Positions 1-8,095 of a DNA stretch of 52,574 bases are shown piece by piece. The stretch lies in assembly GCF_030698145.1 (NCBI RefSeq), contig NZ_JAUYNW010000131.1, positions 1 to 52,574 on the forward strand, written 5' to 3'. Under the pieces are notes generated by a model. The model made no database searches and was not told the origin of the DNA. It saw only the letters and a list, made by a program, of their open reading frames with translations. Position numbers and translations under genes: made by a program. Every line of letters begins with the position of its first letter. Position 1 is the stretch's first letter. Source of the stretch: Phenylobacterium sp. (GTDB lineage: Bacteria; Pseudomonadota; Alphaproteobacteria; Caulobacterales; Caulobacteraceae).

Positions 1-1
1 G

Positions 2-25
2 GCCCGCGTCGTTCGGCCCTTCTAG
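2..25 (+). CDS. possible 3' end of an upstream gene (partial)
   Basis: One forward frame runs from the window edge to a TAG at 23-25 and would encode seven C-terminal residues, ARVVRPF. This is compatible with the tail of a gene lying upstream of tmk (in Caulobacter relatives often a D-alanyl-D-alanine carboxypeptidase), but seven residues cannot identify a family. It is listed only because tmk has almost no upstream space of its own. Confidence 0.25.
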   Translation, partial: ARVVRPF

Positions 26-64
26 GGCGCTGGACAAAGCCGGCGAACCGGCCAATTTGGCCGC

Positions 65-712
65 GTGGCACGCGGTCGGTTCATCACCTTCGAAGGCGGC
101 GAGGGCGCCGGGAAATCGACCCAGGTCAAGCGCCTGGTCGAGCGCCTGCGCGCGGCCGGCCAGGAGGTCGTGGCCACCCGTGAGCCCGGCGGTTCCACCG
201 GCGCCGAGGCGATCCGCGAACTTGTGCTGAAGGGCTCGGCCGACCGCTGGAGCCCGGCGACCGAGACCCTGCTGATGTACGCCGCGCGGCGCGACCATAT
301 CGAGCGCGCCATCGCGCCCGCCCTGGAACGCGGCGCCTGGGTGGTCTGCGACCGGTTCGCCGACTCCACCCGGGCCTATCAAGGCGGAGCCGGCGGAGTC
401 GACCCGCATCTAATCGCCGCGCTGGAGACCCATGTCCTGGCCAATGTCCGGCCCGACCTGACCCTGGTCTTCGACCTGCCGGTGGCGGTGGGCCTGGCGC
501 GCGCCGAGATCCACGCCGCCGCGGCGGGCCATGCCGAGACCCGGTTCGAGTCCATGGGCGCAGCCTTCCATGAACGCCTGCGCGCGGCCTTCCAGGCCAT
601 CGCGGAGGCCGAACCCGCGCGCTGCGTCCTGATCGACGCGGCCGATACGATCGAGGGCGTCGAGGCCCAGGTCTGGGACGCGGTGTCCGGGCGGCTGGCC
701 GTCCATGGCTGA
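65..712 (+). CDS. tmk: thymidylate kinase
   Basis: Phosphorylates dTMP to dTDP with ATP in the cytoplasm, feeding dTTP synthesis. The 215-residue product has the P-loop GGEGAGKST near residues 10-18, the substrate-binding TREPGG motif near residue 38, and the DRFADSTRAYQGG motif near residues 97-109, all typical of bacterial Tmk at normal length. Translation starts at GTG (65); no upstream in-frame start exists in the window and the Shine-Dalgarno is weak. The last 8 bases overlap holB, so the two are probably translationally coupled. Confidence 0.95.
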   Translation: MARGRFITFEGGEGAGKSTQVKRLVERLRAAGQEVVATREPGGSTGAEAIRELVLKGSADRWSPATETLLMYAARRDHIERAIAPALERGAWVVCDRFADSTRAYQGGAGGVDPHLIAALETHVLANVRPDLTLVFDLPVAVGLARAEIHAAAAGHAETRFESMGAAFHERLRAAFQAIAEAEPARCVLIDAADTIEGVEAQVWDAVSGRLAVHG

Positions 713-1697
713 GCACCATCCCAACCAGACCTTCACCCTGCAGGGCCATGAGGGGCCCGAGGCCGCGTTCGAGGACGCCCGCGAGCGGGGGCGGCTGCAC
801 CATGCCTGGCTGCTGACCGGACCGGAGGGGGTGGGCAAGGCCACCTTCGCCTACCGCGCCGCGCGCCGGCTGCTGGGGGCGCCGCCGGAGCCGTCCTACG
901 GAATCCTCGGCGCCGAGCCCGACCATCCGGTGAGCCGCCAGATCATCGCTCATTCGCACCCCGACATCCTGGTGCTGGAGCGGATCGGCGAGGATGGCAA
1001 GCCGCGCAAGGTCATCCCGGTCGACGAGGCGCGCAAGCTCTCGGAGTTCTTCTCCAAGTCCCCGGCCACGGCGCCGCACCGGGTGGCGATCATCGACGCG
1101 GCCGACGACCTGAACGTCAACGCCGCCAACGCCGTGCTGAAGACCCTGGAGGAGCCGCCATCGCGCGGGGTCCTGCTGCTGGTCTCCCATTCGCCCGGCC
1201 GGCTGCTGCCGACCATCCGTTCGCGCTGCCGCAGGCTCGCCTTCCACGCCCTGCCGGAGGACGAGGTCGCCTCCTTCGTCCAGGCGCGGACCGAGGCCAA
1301 CGCCGAGGACGCCATCCGGGTGTCGCGGATGTCGGGGGGAGCGCCGGGCCGGGCGGTGGCGCTCTACGCCGCCGGCGCGGTGGCCATCGACGACGCGGCG
1401 CGCGAGATCCTGTTCAACCTGCCCAAGGTGGACGAGGGCATGGCGCTGGCGCTGGCCGACCGGTTCCGGGGCGGGGAGGGCGCCCAGCAGTTCGCCCTGC
1501 TGATCGAGCGTCTGGCCGAGCGGGTGCATGGCCACCTGCGGCGCCAGGCGGCGGAGGGCTTCGGCGGCCTTGATCGCTGGGCCTCGGCGTGGGAGACGCT
1601 GCAACGCCTTCCGCGCGAGGTGGAGGCAGTCAATCTCGACCGCGCGGACGCCTTCTTTTCGGCCCTTTCGGAACTGCGCGACGCCGCCCGCGCCTGA
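705..1697 (+). CDS. holB: DNA polymerase III delta' subunit
   Basis: Clamp-loader subunit that helps load the beta sliding clamp on DNA. The 330-residue protein has an AAA+ fold with a Walker-A-like GPEGVGKAT near residue 39, a region beginning HPDILVLER, and the sensor/arginine segment NAANAVLKTLEEPPSR near residues 138-153, characteristic of DnaX/HolB. The ATG start lies inside the tmk stop region. It is followed 6 bases later by a TatD-family gene. In many relatives metG lies between holB and tatD; it is absent here. Confidence 0.93.
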   Translation: MAEHHPNQTFTLQGHEGPEAAFEDARERGRLHHAWLLTGPEGVGKATFAYRAARRLLGAPPEPSYGILGAEPDHPVSRQIIAHSHPDILVLERIGEDGKPRKVIPVDEARKLSEFFSKSPATAPHRVAIIDAADDLNVNAANAVLKTLEEPPSRGVLLLVSHSPGRLLPTIRSRCRRLAFHALPEDEVASFVQARTEANAEDAIRVSRMSGGAPGRAVALYAAGAVAIDDAAREILFNLPKVDEGMALALADRFRGGEGAQQFALLIERLAERVHGHLRRQAAEGFGGLDRWASAWETLQRLPREVEAVNLDRADAFFSALSELRDAARA

Positions 1698-1703
1698 GAC
1701 CCC

Positions 1704-2480
1704 ATGCTGATCGACAGCCACGTCAACCTGCACGCACCGCAATACGACGAGGACCGCCAGGCGGTCATCGCGCGCGCCCGGGCGGCCGGGATCGGCCTGA
1801 TGGTCAATATCTGCGACAAGATCCCGAACTATCCGAAGGTCCGCGCCCTGGCCGACCAGGCCGACATCTGGTGCACGGTCGGCGCCCACCCGCACGAGGC
1901 CAGGGACCATACGGACCTCACGAGCGCCCAGCTCATCGCCATAGCCGCCGACCCGCGCGTGGTGGGGATCGGCGAGACGGGGCTCGATTTCCACTACGAC
2001 CTCAGCCCGCGCGACATCCAAGCCGACGTGTTCCGCCAGCATGTGGCCGCGGCGCGCGAGACCGGCCTGCCCCTGGTGGTCCACACCCGGGAGGCCGACG
2101 AGGTCATGGGCGACATGCTGGAGGAGGCCCACGGGCGCGGCGCCTTCAAGATCCTGATGCATTGCTACACCTCGGGCGCGGAGCTGGCGGGGCGTATGGC
2201 GGCGCTGGGGGCGTGGTTCTCGGTCTCGGGAATCGCCACCTTCAAGGCCGCCAGGGACGTTCGCGAGATCATCGCCGACATGCCCGGCGACAAGATCATC
2301 GTCGAGACCGACTGCCCATACCTGGCGCCGGTCCCGCACCGTGGTCGGCGCAACGAGCCGGCCTATCTCGCGCCCATCGTTCACAAGCTGGCCGAGATCC
2401 GGGGCTGGACGCCGGAAGACGCCGAGCGGCGCGCCGAGGACGCCTTCTTTGCCCTCTTCGACCGGATCCCCCGGCCATGA
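1704..2480 (+). CDS. TatD family metal-dependent DNase/hydrolase
   Basis: Predicted cytoplasmic TIM-barrel metallohydrolase of the TatD family (exonuclease/DNA repair or nucleic-acid turnover). The 258-residue protein begins with MLIDSHVNLH (H-x-N instead of the more usual H-x-H at the first metal site). It carries VGIGETGLDFHYD, VVHTREAD, a HCYTSG metal histidine and VETDCPYLAP with the terminal metal Asp. Spacing to holB is 6 bases and its TGA overlaps the next ATG (ATGA). The altered first metal pair deserves note, although the rest of the site is intact. Confidence 0.88.
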   Translation: MLIDSHVNLHAPQYDEDRQAVIARARAAGIGLMVNICDKIPNYPKVRALADQADIWCTVGAHPHEARDHTDLTSAQLIAIAADPRVVGIGETGLDFHYDLSPRDIQADVFRQHVAAARETGLPLVVHTREADEVMGDMLEEAHGRGAFKILMHCYTSGAELAGRMAALGAWFSVSGIATFKAARDVREIIADMPGDKIIVETDCPYLAPVPHRGRRNEPAYLAPIVHKLAEIRGWTPEDAERRAEDAFFALFDRIPRP

Positions 2481-3301
2481 GCGCCCGGCTGGAATTCACG
2501 ATCTTGGGCTGCGGCTCGTCCGGTGGCGTGCCCCGGGCGGACGGCGACTGGGGCGCCTGCGATCCGGCCAATCCGAAGAACCGCCGCCGCCGCTGCTCGC
2601 TGCTGGTCCGCCGCAAGGGCGAAAGCGCCGAGGACGAGACGACCTTGATCGTCGACACCTCGCCCGACCTGGTGTGGCAGACGGCCGAGGCCGGGGCCAA
2701 GCGACTGGACGCCGTGCTGCTGACCCATGACCACGCCGACCAGACCCACGGCATCGACGACATCCGCGCCTTCGCCATCCGCCAAAGGGCCAGGATCGCC
2801 TGCCACGTGGACGCCCCGACGGCGGCGAGCATGCGGCGGCGCTTCGGCTACATCTTCGAGGGGGAGGCGGGCTATCCGGCCATCGCCGATCTGCGGGACC
2901 TGCCGGGCCACGGGCAGACCTGGGATGTCCAGGGGCCGTCCGGCGCGATCCCCGTGGTCACCTTCGACCAGGACCATGGCGCCGTGCGCTCCGTCGGCTA
3001 CCGGTTTGGCGGCGTGGCCTATTCCAGCGACGTGGTCGACCTCGACGAGACGGCGCTGGAGGCCCTGGCCGACCTCGACGTCTGGATCGTCGACGCCCTG
3101 CGCTGGCGGCCCCACCCGACCCACGCCCATGTGGAGCGAACTCTCGAATGGATCGACAAGGTCAGGCCGCGCCGGGCGATCCTCACCAACATGCATATCG
3201 ACCTCGACTATGACGACCTGGCCGCGCGTCTGCCTGCGGGTGTCGAGCCGGCCTTCGATGGCCTGCAATTCGAACATGAACTTGGTGGCGATTTTCGATG
3301 A
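2477..3301 (+). CDS. MBL-fold metallo-hydrolase (PhnP/RNase Z-like)
   Basis: Beta-lactamase-superfamily hydrolase of 274 residues. It starts with the family opening TILGCGSSGGVPR and carries the dinuclear metal motif THDHADQTHG (HxHxDH) about residues 83-92, with further metal ligands expected at the DQDHG segment and the late VDALRW-H region. It resembles PhnP-type phosphodiesterases, but no phosphonate genes are nearby, so the substrate is unknown. The ATG start at 2477 overlaps the tatD stop by 4 bases, and its own TGA overlaps the next ATG. The frame stays open upstream, but the overlapping start gives the family N-terminus. Confidence 0.85.
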   Translation: MSARLEFTILGCGSSGGVPRADGDWGACDPANPKNRRRRCSLLVRRKGESAEDETTLIVDTSPDLVWQTAEAGAKRLDAVLLTHDHADQTHGIDDIRAFAIRQRARIACHVDAPTAASMRRRFGYIFEGEAGYPAIADLRDLPGHGQTWDVQGPSGAIPVVTFDQDHGAVRSVGYRFGGVAYSSDVVDLDETALEALADLDVWIVDALRWRPHPTHAHVERTLEWIDKVRPRRAILTNMHIDLDYDDLAARLPAGVEPAFDGLQFEHELGGDFR

Positions 3302-3903
3302 TAGTTTCGCCGCTTAGGCTGGGATTCTTAGCATCCCGAAACGGTTCGAGCCTGCGGGCCATCGTGGCGGCGATCGAGTCCGGGAGCCTGGCCGCCGAGG
3401 CGCGCCTGGTGGTCAGCAACAACCGCGCGGCCCAGGCGCTCGTCTTCGCCCAGGACCACGGCGTCCCCGCTGAGGTGATCGCGACCCAGGCCGATTCGGA
3501 CGCCGCCGACGCGCGGCTTTGCGCGGCGCTGCAGGCCGCCGAGGTCGAACTGGTGGTGCTCTCGGGCTATCTGCGCCGGCTCGGCCCCCGGACGCTCAAC
3601 GCCTATCGCAACCGGGTCCTGAACATTCATCCCGGCCCCCTGCCGCGCTTCGGCGGAGAGGGGATGTATGGCCGCCGGGTCCACGAGGCCGTCATCGCCG
3701 CCGGAGCGGCCGAGAGCGGGGTTACCATTCACCTGGTCGACGAGATCTATGACAACGGCCCGCTGATCGCCGCCCGCGCCGTGCCTCTGGAGCCCGGCGA
3801 GACCGCCGACAGCCTGGAGGCACGCGTCACCGACCTGGAGCCCGGGTTCTTCGTCGAGACCCTTCAGCGGCTGGTCAAGGGCGAACTGGTCCTGCCGGGC
3901 TAA
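3298..3903 (+). CDS. phosphoribosylglycinamide formyltransferase-like protein
   Basis: Formyltransferase-fold protein of 201 residues related to PurN, which transfers a formyl group from 10-formyl-THF to glycinamide ribonucleotide. It shows the start LGFLASRNGSSLRAIV, the catalytic N-x-H in NIHPGPLPRFGGEGMYG (about residues 103-119) and the Asp-containing VDEIYDNGPLIAA. The HPGPLPRFGGEGMYG loop differs from the usual HPSLLPxxxGLH loop. It is not next to purM, as canonical purN usually is, so it could be a second paralogous formyltransferase. Its start overlaps the previous stop (ATGA), and its stop overlaps that of the convergent gene. Confidence 0.7.
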   Translation: MIVSPLRLGFLASRNGSSLRAIVAAIESGSLAAEARLVVSNNRAAQALVFAQDHGVPAEVIATQADSDAADARLCAALQAAEVELVVLSGYLRRLGPRTLNAYRNRVLNIHPGPLPRFGGEGMYGRRVHEAVIAAGAAESGVTIHLVDEIYDNGPLIAARAVPLEPGETADSLEARVTDLEPGFFVETLQRLVKGELVLPG

Positions 3904-4715
3904 CCGTGCAGGCGCGAGCGCGCCGTGGGCTGCAGCCGCAGGGTCTCGATCGGCTGATAACTCCAGAGGCTGAGCCGGCCCGTAGCGGCCCGCCAGGTCT
4001 GCGACTGGCGCAGCGCCATGCGGTGTCGCTCATAGGCCGTGCCGTCCGGGAAGCTCATGAACCAGACGAACACCGGCTCGGTGTTGCGCACCGGAATCTG
4101 GGGAAAGTTGTTCGCCGCCGTCTCGGTGACATAGGCGCCCAGGACCGGCGCGCCGGCCGCGGCGAGCAGTGGCCGCAGCTCGTTGTCGAAGAAGGCCAGG
4201 AATGCCGGATCGGCCGCCGTGCGCAGATAGACGATCTGGGCGACCACCAGGCCGGGCCCGGAGCCCTTGGCGGTCGGCTCGGGCCGCGCCTCCCGGCTGG
4301 GGGCGAGGGCCGATCGCGGCAGGGCGGGCTTGAGCAGCAGCACGTTATCGGAATCGACCATGGTCGGATTGGCGCCGTTGCGGTTCGCTTGCCAGACCGG
4401 GCCGAAATAGAAGCCATTCAGAGCCCGGGCCCGCGCCGCCATGTCGGGGAAGGTCCGCAGCCAGACGAAGCGGTCGGGACTGTCGAGATCGCGGAACTGG
4501 CCAACGATGGTCATGCCCTGCGCCTCCTGACCCTCGACGAAGTTCCGCTCGAAGATGTCGATCAGGGTGTCGCGTTTGCCGGGATGCAGAGTGTACTGAC
4601 GCAGTTCCAGTACGGCGTCAGGCTTGGGATCGCGGGCGTTGGCGACCGAGCCGGCGGTCAGCAAGCTAGCGCCCGCCAGCAGGCCGGCGGCGAGGTGGCG
4701 GTGACTGATGGGCAT
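3900..4715 (-). CDS. secreted NIPSNAP family protein
   Basis: Protein of 271 residues with an N-terminal signal peptide (hydrophobic AAGLLAGASLLTAGSVANA), followed by two NIPSNAP-type ferredoxin-like modules. The first contains LELRQYTLHPGKRDTLIDIFE; the second contains VVAQIVYLRTAADPAFLAFFD. NIPSNAP domains have no settled enzymatic role. The start at 4715 has a good GGAGAG ribosome-binding site; a longer frame to 4793 would bury the signal peptide. It lies 55 bp downstream of the MFS gene on the same strand, so the two are probably co-transcribed. Its TAG overlaps the stop of the convergent formyltransferase. Confidence 0.8.
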   Translation of the reverse strand: MPISHRHLAAGLLAGASLLTAGSVANARDPKPDAVLELRQYTLHPGKRDTLIDIFERNFVEGQEAQGMTIVGQFRDLDSPDRFVWLRTFPDMAARARALNGFYFGPVWQANRNGANPTMVDSDNVLLLKPALPRSALAPSREARPEPTAKGSGPGLVVAQIVYLRTAADPAFLAFFDNELRPLLAAAGAPVLGAYVTETAANNFPQIPVRNTEPVFVWFMSFPDGTAYERHRMALRQSQTWRAATGRLSLWSYQPIETLRLQPTARSRLHG

Positions 4716-4770
4716 GGGCTCTCCGAGGTGACTGCGGAGTGACCTAACCCTGTCCAACTGACATCTTGCG

Positions 4771-6042
4771 TCAGGTATTAGCGGGCGCGACACGCGGCGC
4801 GCACATCCGGGCGGCGGCGAAATAGCAGGGAATGGCGAAGGCCGAGAGACAGGTGAAGGCGAACAGCGTCCAGCTATAGGGCTGCTCGACGCCGCGGGCG
4901 ATCAGCGCGTCGACCAGGACCCCGCTGCCGGTGATGCCGATCCCCAGGCCGATCACGTTCAGGCTCATGATGTAGAAGGCCACGACCGTCGAGCGCACCT
5001 GCGACGGGCACAGCTCCTGCACCGTGGAGAAGGTCGGGCCGTAGAAGGCGCCGAGCTGGAAATAGGCCACCACCATGCAGACCCAGAACATGGCGTTCCC
5101 CGGGTCGATGAGCCGATAGGCCAGGTTGATCGGCAGCAGGGCCAGCAGCACCCAGACCATGAACATCGGCCGGCTCTGTCCGGTCGCCGTCACCCAGCGG
5201 TCGCTGGCCACCCCGCCGAACAGGTTGCCCGCCACCCCGGCGGCGCAGGCGATCAGGCCGCTGATCACCGCGATCTCCGCCCGTTCGAAACCGCGCTCGC
5301 GCACCAGCCAGAGCTGATCGAAGGCCGCCGCGCCCAGGAGGAAATGGACCACGACCCCGCCGGCGATGGTCAGTTGCAGGGCAGGGGACGCCGCCAGCGC
5401 GGCGCCGAAGATGCGCAGGAGTTCGCCGAGCTTGGGACTGGCCGCCTTGGTCGCCTCGGTGCGAACCGCCCGGGTCTCCTTGACCTGGAAGATGATCAGC
5501 GAGAACACCACGCCGATCGCGCCCAGCAGGAAGAAGCAATTGCGCCAGCCGATGGCCGGTCCCAGAAACCCGGCCACCAGCAGGCTGACGCCGACGCCGA
5601 TCGGCACGCCCATATAGTAGAAACCCGCCGCAAACCCGCGTTTTTCCAGAGGATATCGGTCGGCGAGCAATGACATGGCGGTAGGGGTTAACGCCGACTC
5701 GCCGACGCCGATGAACACCCGCGGGATCGCCAGGGTCACGAAATTGCGCGCCAGGCCCGAGGCCGCGGTCAGCGCGCTCCAGGCGAACATCGCGCCGGCG
5801 ATCAGCCGCGGCCGGTTCACCATGTCGGCCAAGGCGCCCATGAACAGGCCGGCGACCGCATAGAAGACGATGAACACCAGACCGGTCAGCAGGCCGAACT
5901 CGGTGTTGGTCAGGCTAAGGTCCGGAACGATGAAGTTGGCGAAGCTCGACAGCAGCTGTCGATCCACGAAGTTCAGGACGTTCATGAGCGTTAGCAGCAC
6001 CAGAAGCCCGTGGCCCGCGCCACGCTGTTCGCCAGGCGTCAT
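4771..6042 (-). CDS. MFS transporter (spinster/hexuronate-type)
   Basis: Inner-membrane major facilitator of 423 residues with about 12 hydrophobic segments. MNVLNFVDRQLLSSF is in the first helix region, and the loop-2 signature appears as GLFMGALADMVNRPRLIAGA. The N-D-RQ pattern in helix 1 resembles the spinster-like and organic-acid MFS groups, but substrate cannot be read from sequence. An AGGGAGA ribosome-binding site precedes the ATG at 6042. It probably forms an operon with the downstream NIPSNAP gene and is divergent from the ABM-domain gene at 6170. Confidence 0.85.
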   Translation of the reverse strand: MTPGEQRGAGHGLLVLLTLMNVLNFVDRQLLSSFANFIVPDLSLTNTEFGLLTGLVFIVFYAVAGLFMGALADMVNRPRLIAGAMFAWSALTAASGLARNFVTLAIPRVFIGVGESALTPTAMSLLADRYPLEKRGFAAGFYYMGVPIGVGVSLLVAGFLGPAIGWRNCFFLLGAIGVVFSLIIFQVKETRAVRTEATKAASPKLGELLRIFGAALAASPALQLTIAGGVVVHFLLGAAAFDQLWLVRERGFERAEIAVISGLIACAAGVAGNLFGGVASDRWVTATGQSRPMFMVWVLLALLPINLAYRLIDPGNAMFWVCMVVAYFQLGAFYGPTFSTVQELCPSQVRSTVVAFYIMSLNVIGLGIGITGSGVLVDALIARGVEQPYSWTLFAFTCLSAFAIPCYFAAARMCAPRVAPANT

Positions 6043-6169
6043 ATGGTTCTCCCTGAACGCGGATCGTCTCGTCGCGATCCTGCGCGTCAGGATTGACTGT
6101 CCGCCACGCTGGCGGTTCCATCAAGCGGCGATGCCGCCAGGATCGCCGCCGTTTTCACCAGGAACAGCC

Positions 6170-6481
6170 ATGGCTCAGTACGCAGCGATGATCAGCTTCC
6201 AAGTCGCCGCCGAGCGTTTGGAGGAGTTCGAAACCCTGATGCTGGTGGAGGCGCCTCGCACCCGAGCCTTCGACGGATGCGAGCTTTTCGAGATCTACCG
6301 AAACGCCGAAGGCGAGGTTGTCTTCCTGGAGCACTGGGAGTCGGAGGAAAAGTCTAAACTCTACGGGCGGTGGCGCGCCGAGAGAGGCGATTTTGAAACC
6401 CTGGGGGCATTCTTCACTACGCCGCCAAAGACCTCGGTCTATCGCCGATTGGATAATGCAATTTCTGATAATCTTCCTTAG
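6170..6481 (+). CDS. antibiotic biosynthesis monooxygenase (ABM) domain protein
   Basis: Small 103-residue protein of the dimeric alpha/beta-barrel ABM/quinol-monooxygenase-like fold. It opens with YAAMISFQVAAERLEEFETL, has the central CELFEIYRNAEGEVVFLEHW and ends with a short helix. The ATG at 6170 is preceded by AGGA and gives the normal family length; an in-frame ATG at 6131 is an alternative. ABM proteins include oxygenases and stress-related quinone reductases; its reaction is unknown. It is divergent from the MFS gene. Confidence 0.75.
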   Translation: MAQYAAMISFQVAAERLEEFETLMLVEAPRTRAFDGCELFEIYRNAEGEVVFLEHWESEEKSKLYGRWRAERGDFETLGAFFTTPPKTSVYRRLDNAISDNLP

Positions 6482-6636
6482 GCGAAGAACGGATGTAGAT
6501 CACCGATGGAGATGTCACCGGCCTCGCCGTTCGGAATGTCACAAGCCTACCCTTCGGTTCAGGCGTTGAAGGTGGCGGCGGATGACCGTGATCACGATGA
6601 GCCGCAAGGACGTCTCTCGGCTGCGGATTCAGATCG

Positions 6637-6682
6637 TTGACTCCACCAGAGAAGTAAATAACACTTCGCTACATGGTGAAGT
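6637..6682 (+). promoter_or_regulatory. candidate promoter and dyad at the arsR-type gene start
   Basis: A TTGACT (6637-6642) resembles a -35 element, with an AT-rich stretch (GTAAATAACAC, 6654-6664) at -10 distance. A short dyad ACTTC (6663-6667) / GAAGT (6678-6682) straddles the ATG of the regulator at 6673. ArsR proteins commonly repress their own promoters, so this is a plausible operator, but the dyad is only 5 bp per arm. Confidence 0.3.
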
Positions 6683-7011
6683 ATCAAGCCTCGGGCATCG
6701 ACCGCACGTTCTCCGCGCTCGCCGACCCTACCCGCCGGCATGTCCTGCTACGGCTGAAGGACGAACCCGGCCTTTCCGTGAGCGAACTCGCTCGACCGTT
6801 TTCGCTGAAGCTTCCCGGAATGATGAAGCATCTGGATGTCCTGTCTGATGCGGGATTGATCACCCGGACCAAGGCCGGTCGGACAGTGTCGGTTCACCTT
6901 TCGGTCGGGCCGATGCGGGAGGCGATGGAGTGGCTCAAGCGATATGAACGCTTCTGGACGGTAAGCATCGATAGGCTTGCTGCGCTCGTGGAAGAGGATG
7001 GCGAGCGATGA
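6673..7011 (+). CDS. ArsR family winged-helix regulator
   Basis: Regulator of 112 residues with a winged helix-turn-helix spanning most of the protein: TFSALADPTRRHVLLRLK opens the domain, and the recognition region includes LKLPGMMKHLDVLSDAGL followed by the wing ITRTKAGRTVSVHL. No metal-binding cysteine box (ELCVCDL type) is present, so it belongs to the non-metal ArsR group. Its stop overlaps the SRPBCC gene by 4 bases; the ArsR-SRPBCC pair is a recurrent two-gene module in bacteria. It likely controls this small operon. Confidence 0.88.
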   Translation: MVKYQASGIDRTFSALADPTRRHVLLRLKDEPGLSVSELARPFSLKLPGMMKHLDVLSDAGLITRTKAGRTVSVHLSVGPMREAMEWLKRYERFWTVSIDRLAALVEEDGER

Positions 7012-7457
7012 CCAAGAGCCTGCCGAGCCTGACCATCGTGCGCAAAATCAAGGCGTCGCCCGCGAAGGTCTACGCGGCGATCACACAGCCCAAACTCATG
7101 ATGCAGTGGTGGGGTCCTGATGCGGGGCCGACGCTCAGCGCCGAGACCGACGTCCGACCCGGAGGTCGATTTAGCGTCGTATTCCGGCTGCTGAACGGCG
7201 AGGAGCACAATCCCACTGGGGTCTATCAGGAGGTGGTTCCTGGGAAGAAGCTGGTCTTCACCTGGGAATGGCCCGGAATGCCAGAACGAGAGTCGCTGGT
7301 CACGTTTCTGCTTGAGCCGTTTGACGGCGGCACCGAACTGACCCTGATCCACGAGCATCTTCCCGATGAAGAGGCGCGCAATAGTCACGAGGAAGGCTGG
7401 GATGGCCTCCTCGATAAACTAGTCGTTTTCCTTGGAGATGCGGAATGGGCGACCTGA
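7008..7457 (+). CDS. SRPBCC (AHSA1-like) domain protein
   Basis: START-like ligand-binding protein of 149 residues. It begins IVRKIKASPAKVYAAITQPKLMMQWWGP, the classic AHSA1/SRPBCC opening, continues with GGRFSVVF and ends LTLIHEHLPDEEARNSHEEGW before a C-terminal helix. The fold has a hydrophobic pocket, but its ligand is unknown. The ATG is coupled to the upstream ArsR gene (ATGA), and the C-terminus overlaps the GST start by 13 bp. Confidence 0.85.
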   Translation: MTKSLPSLTIVRKIKASPAKVYAAITQPKLMMQWWGPDAGPTLSAETDVRPGGRFSVVFRLLNGEEHNPTGVYQEVVPGKKLVFTWEWPGMPERESLVTFLLEPFDGGTELTLIHEHLPDEEARNSHEEGWDGLLDKLVVFLGDAEWAT

Positions 7458-8092
7458 CCCTCACCACCTTCGATTGGGTTCCCGAAATGCCGCGCGGCTA
7501 TGTGCGTGACATACGGGTGCGTTGGGCGTTGGAAGAAGCCGGGTTGGCCTACCGCGTTGAGAGCGTGTCCTTCCGCGATCGCAAAGCCGGGCACTTCGCG
7601 CATCAGCCCTTTGGACAGGCGCCGTGGCTGACCGATGGCGACCTCTCGATCTTCGAGAGCGGCGCGATCCTGCTGCACCTCGGCGAGCGCAGCGATGCGC
7701 TGCTGCCCGCCGATCCGCGCGGTCGCAGCGAGGCCAAGGAATGGCTGTTCGCGGCCCTGAATTCAGTCGAGATGGCGAGTCTGCCCTGGTCCCTATTGGA
7801 GTTCTCCGGGGAGAGCGAGGATACGGCGGCCTGGAAGCTTTTCGACGGGTTCCTCAAGGTCCACCGACTCCAGCATATGGAGCCGGTATTGGCGGGGCGC
7901 GAATGGCTCGCCGGGACCTTCTCTGTAGCCGACATTCTCATGGTGGATGTGCTGCGCCTCGTGGATCGGTTCGACGGGCTAGCGAATTATCCTGCTTGTC
8001 GCGACTACGTCGCGCGCGCCATGGCCCGACCGGCCTTCGTGAAGGCATACGAAGACCAGATGGCCCACTTTGCGGCGGCAGACACCGCTTGA
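7445..8092 (+). CDS. glutathione S-transferase family protein
   Basis: GST of 215 residues with an N-terminal thioredoxin-like half (residues about 1-80). The GSH-binding region includes FGQAPWLTDGDLSIFESGAI, the cis-Pro loop APWLTD and the ES pair that holds the glutathione gamma-glutamyl group. An all-helical C-terminal half includes FSVADILMVDVLR. It is likely a detoxification enzyme or GSH-dependent reductase of unknown substrate. It overlaps the SRPBCC gene by 13 bp and lies 3 bp ahead of the GNAT gene, consistent with a single ArsR-led operon. Confidence 0.85.
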   Translation: MGDLTLTTFDWVPEMPRGYVRDIRVRWALEEAGLAYRVESVSFRDRKAGHFAHQPFGQAPWLTDGDLSIFESGAILLHLGERSDALLPADPRGRSEAKEWLFAALNSVEMASLPWSLLEFSGESEDTAAWKLFDGFLKVHRLQHMEPVLAGREWLAGTFSVADILMVDVLRLVDRFDGLANYPACRDYVARAMARPAFVKAYEDQMAHFAAADTA

Positions 8093-8095
8093 TAC

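Noticed and set aside
126..2384. Very long minus-strand open frame across tmk, holB and tatD
   Set aside because: Antisense shadow of three recognised genes, rich in Arg, Gly, Asp and His without any domain.
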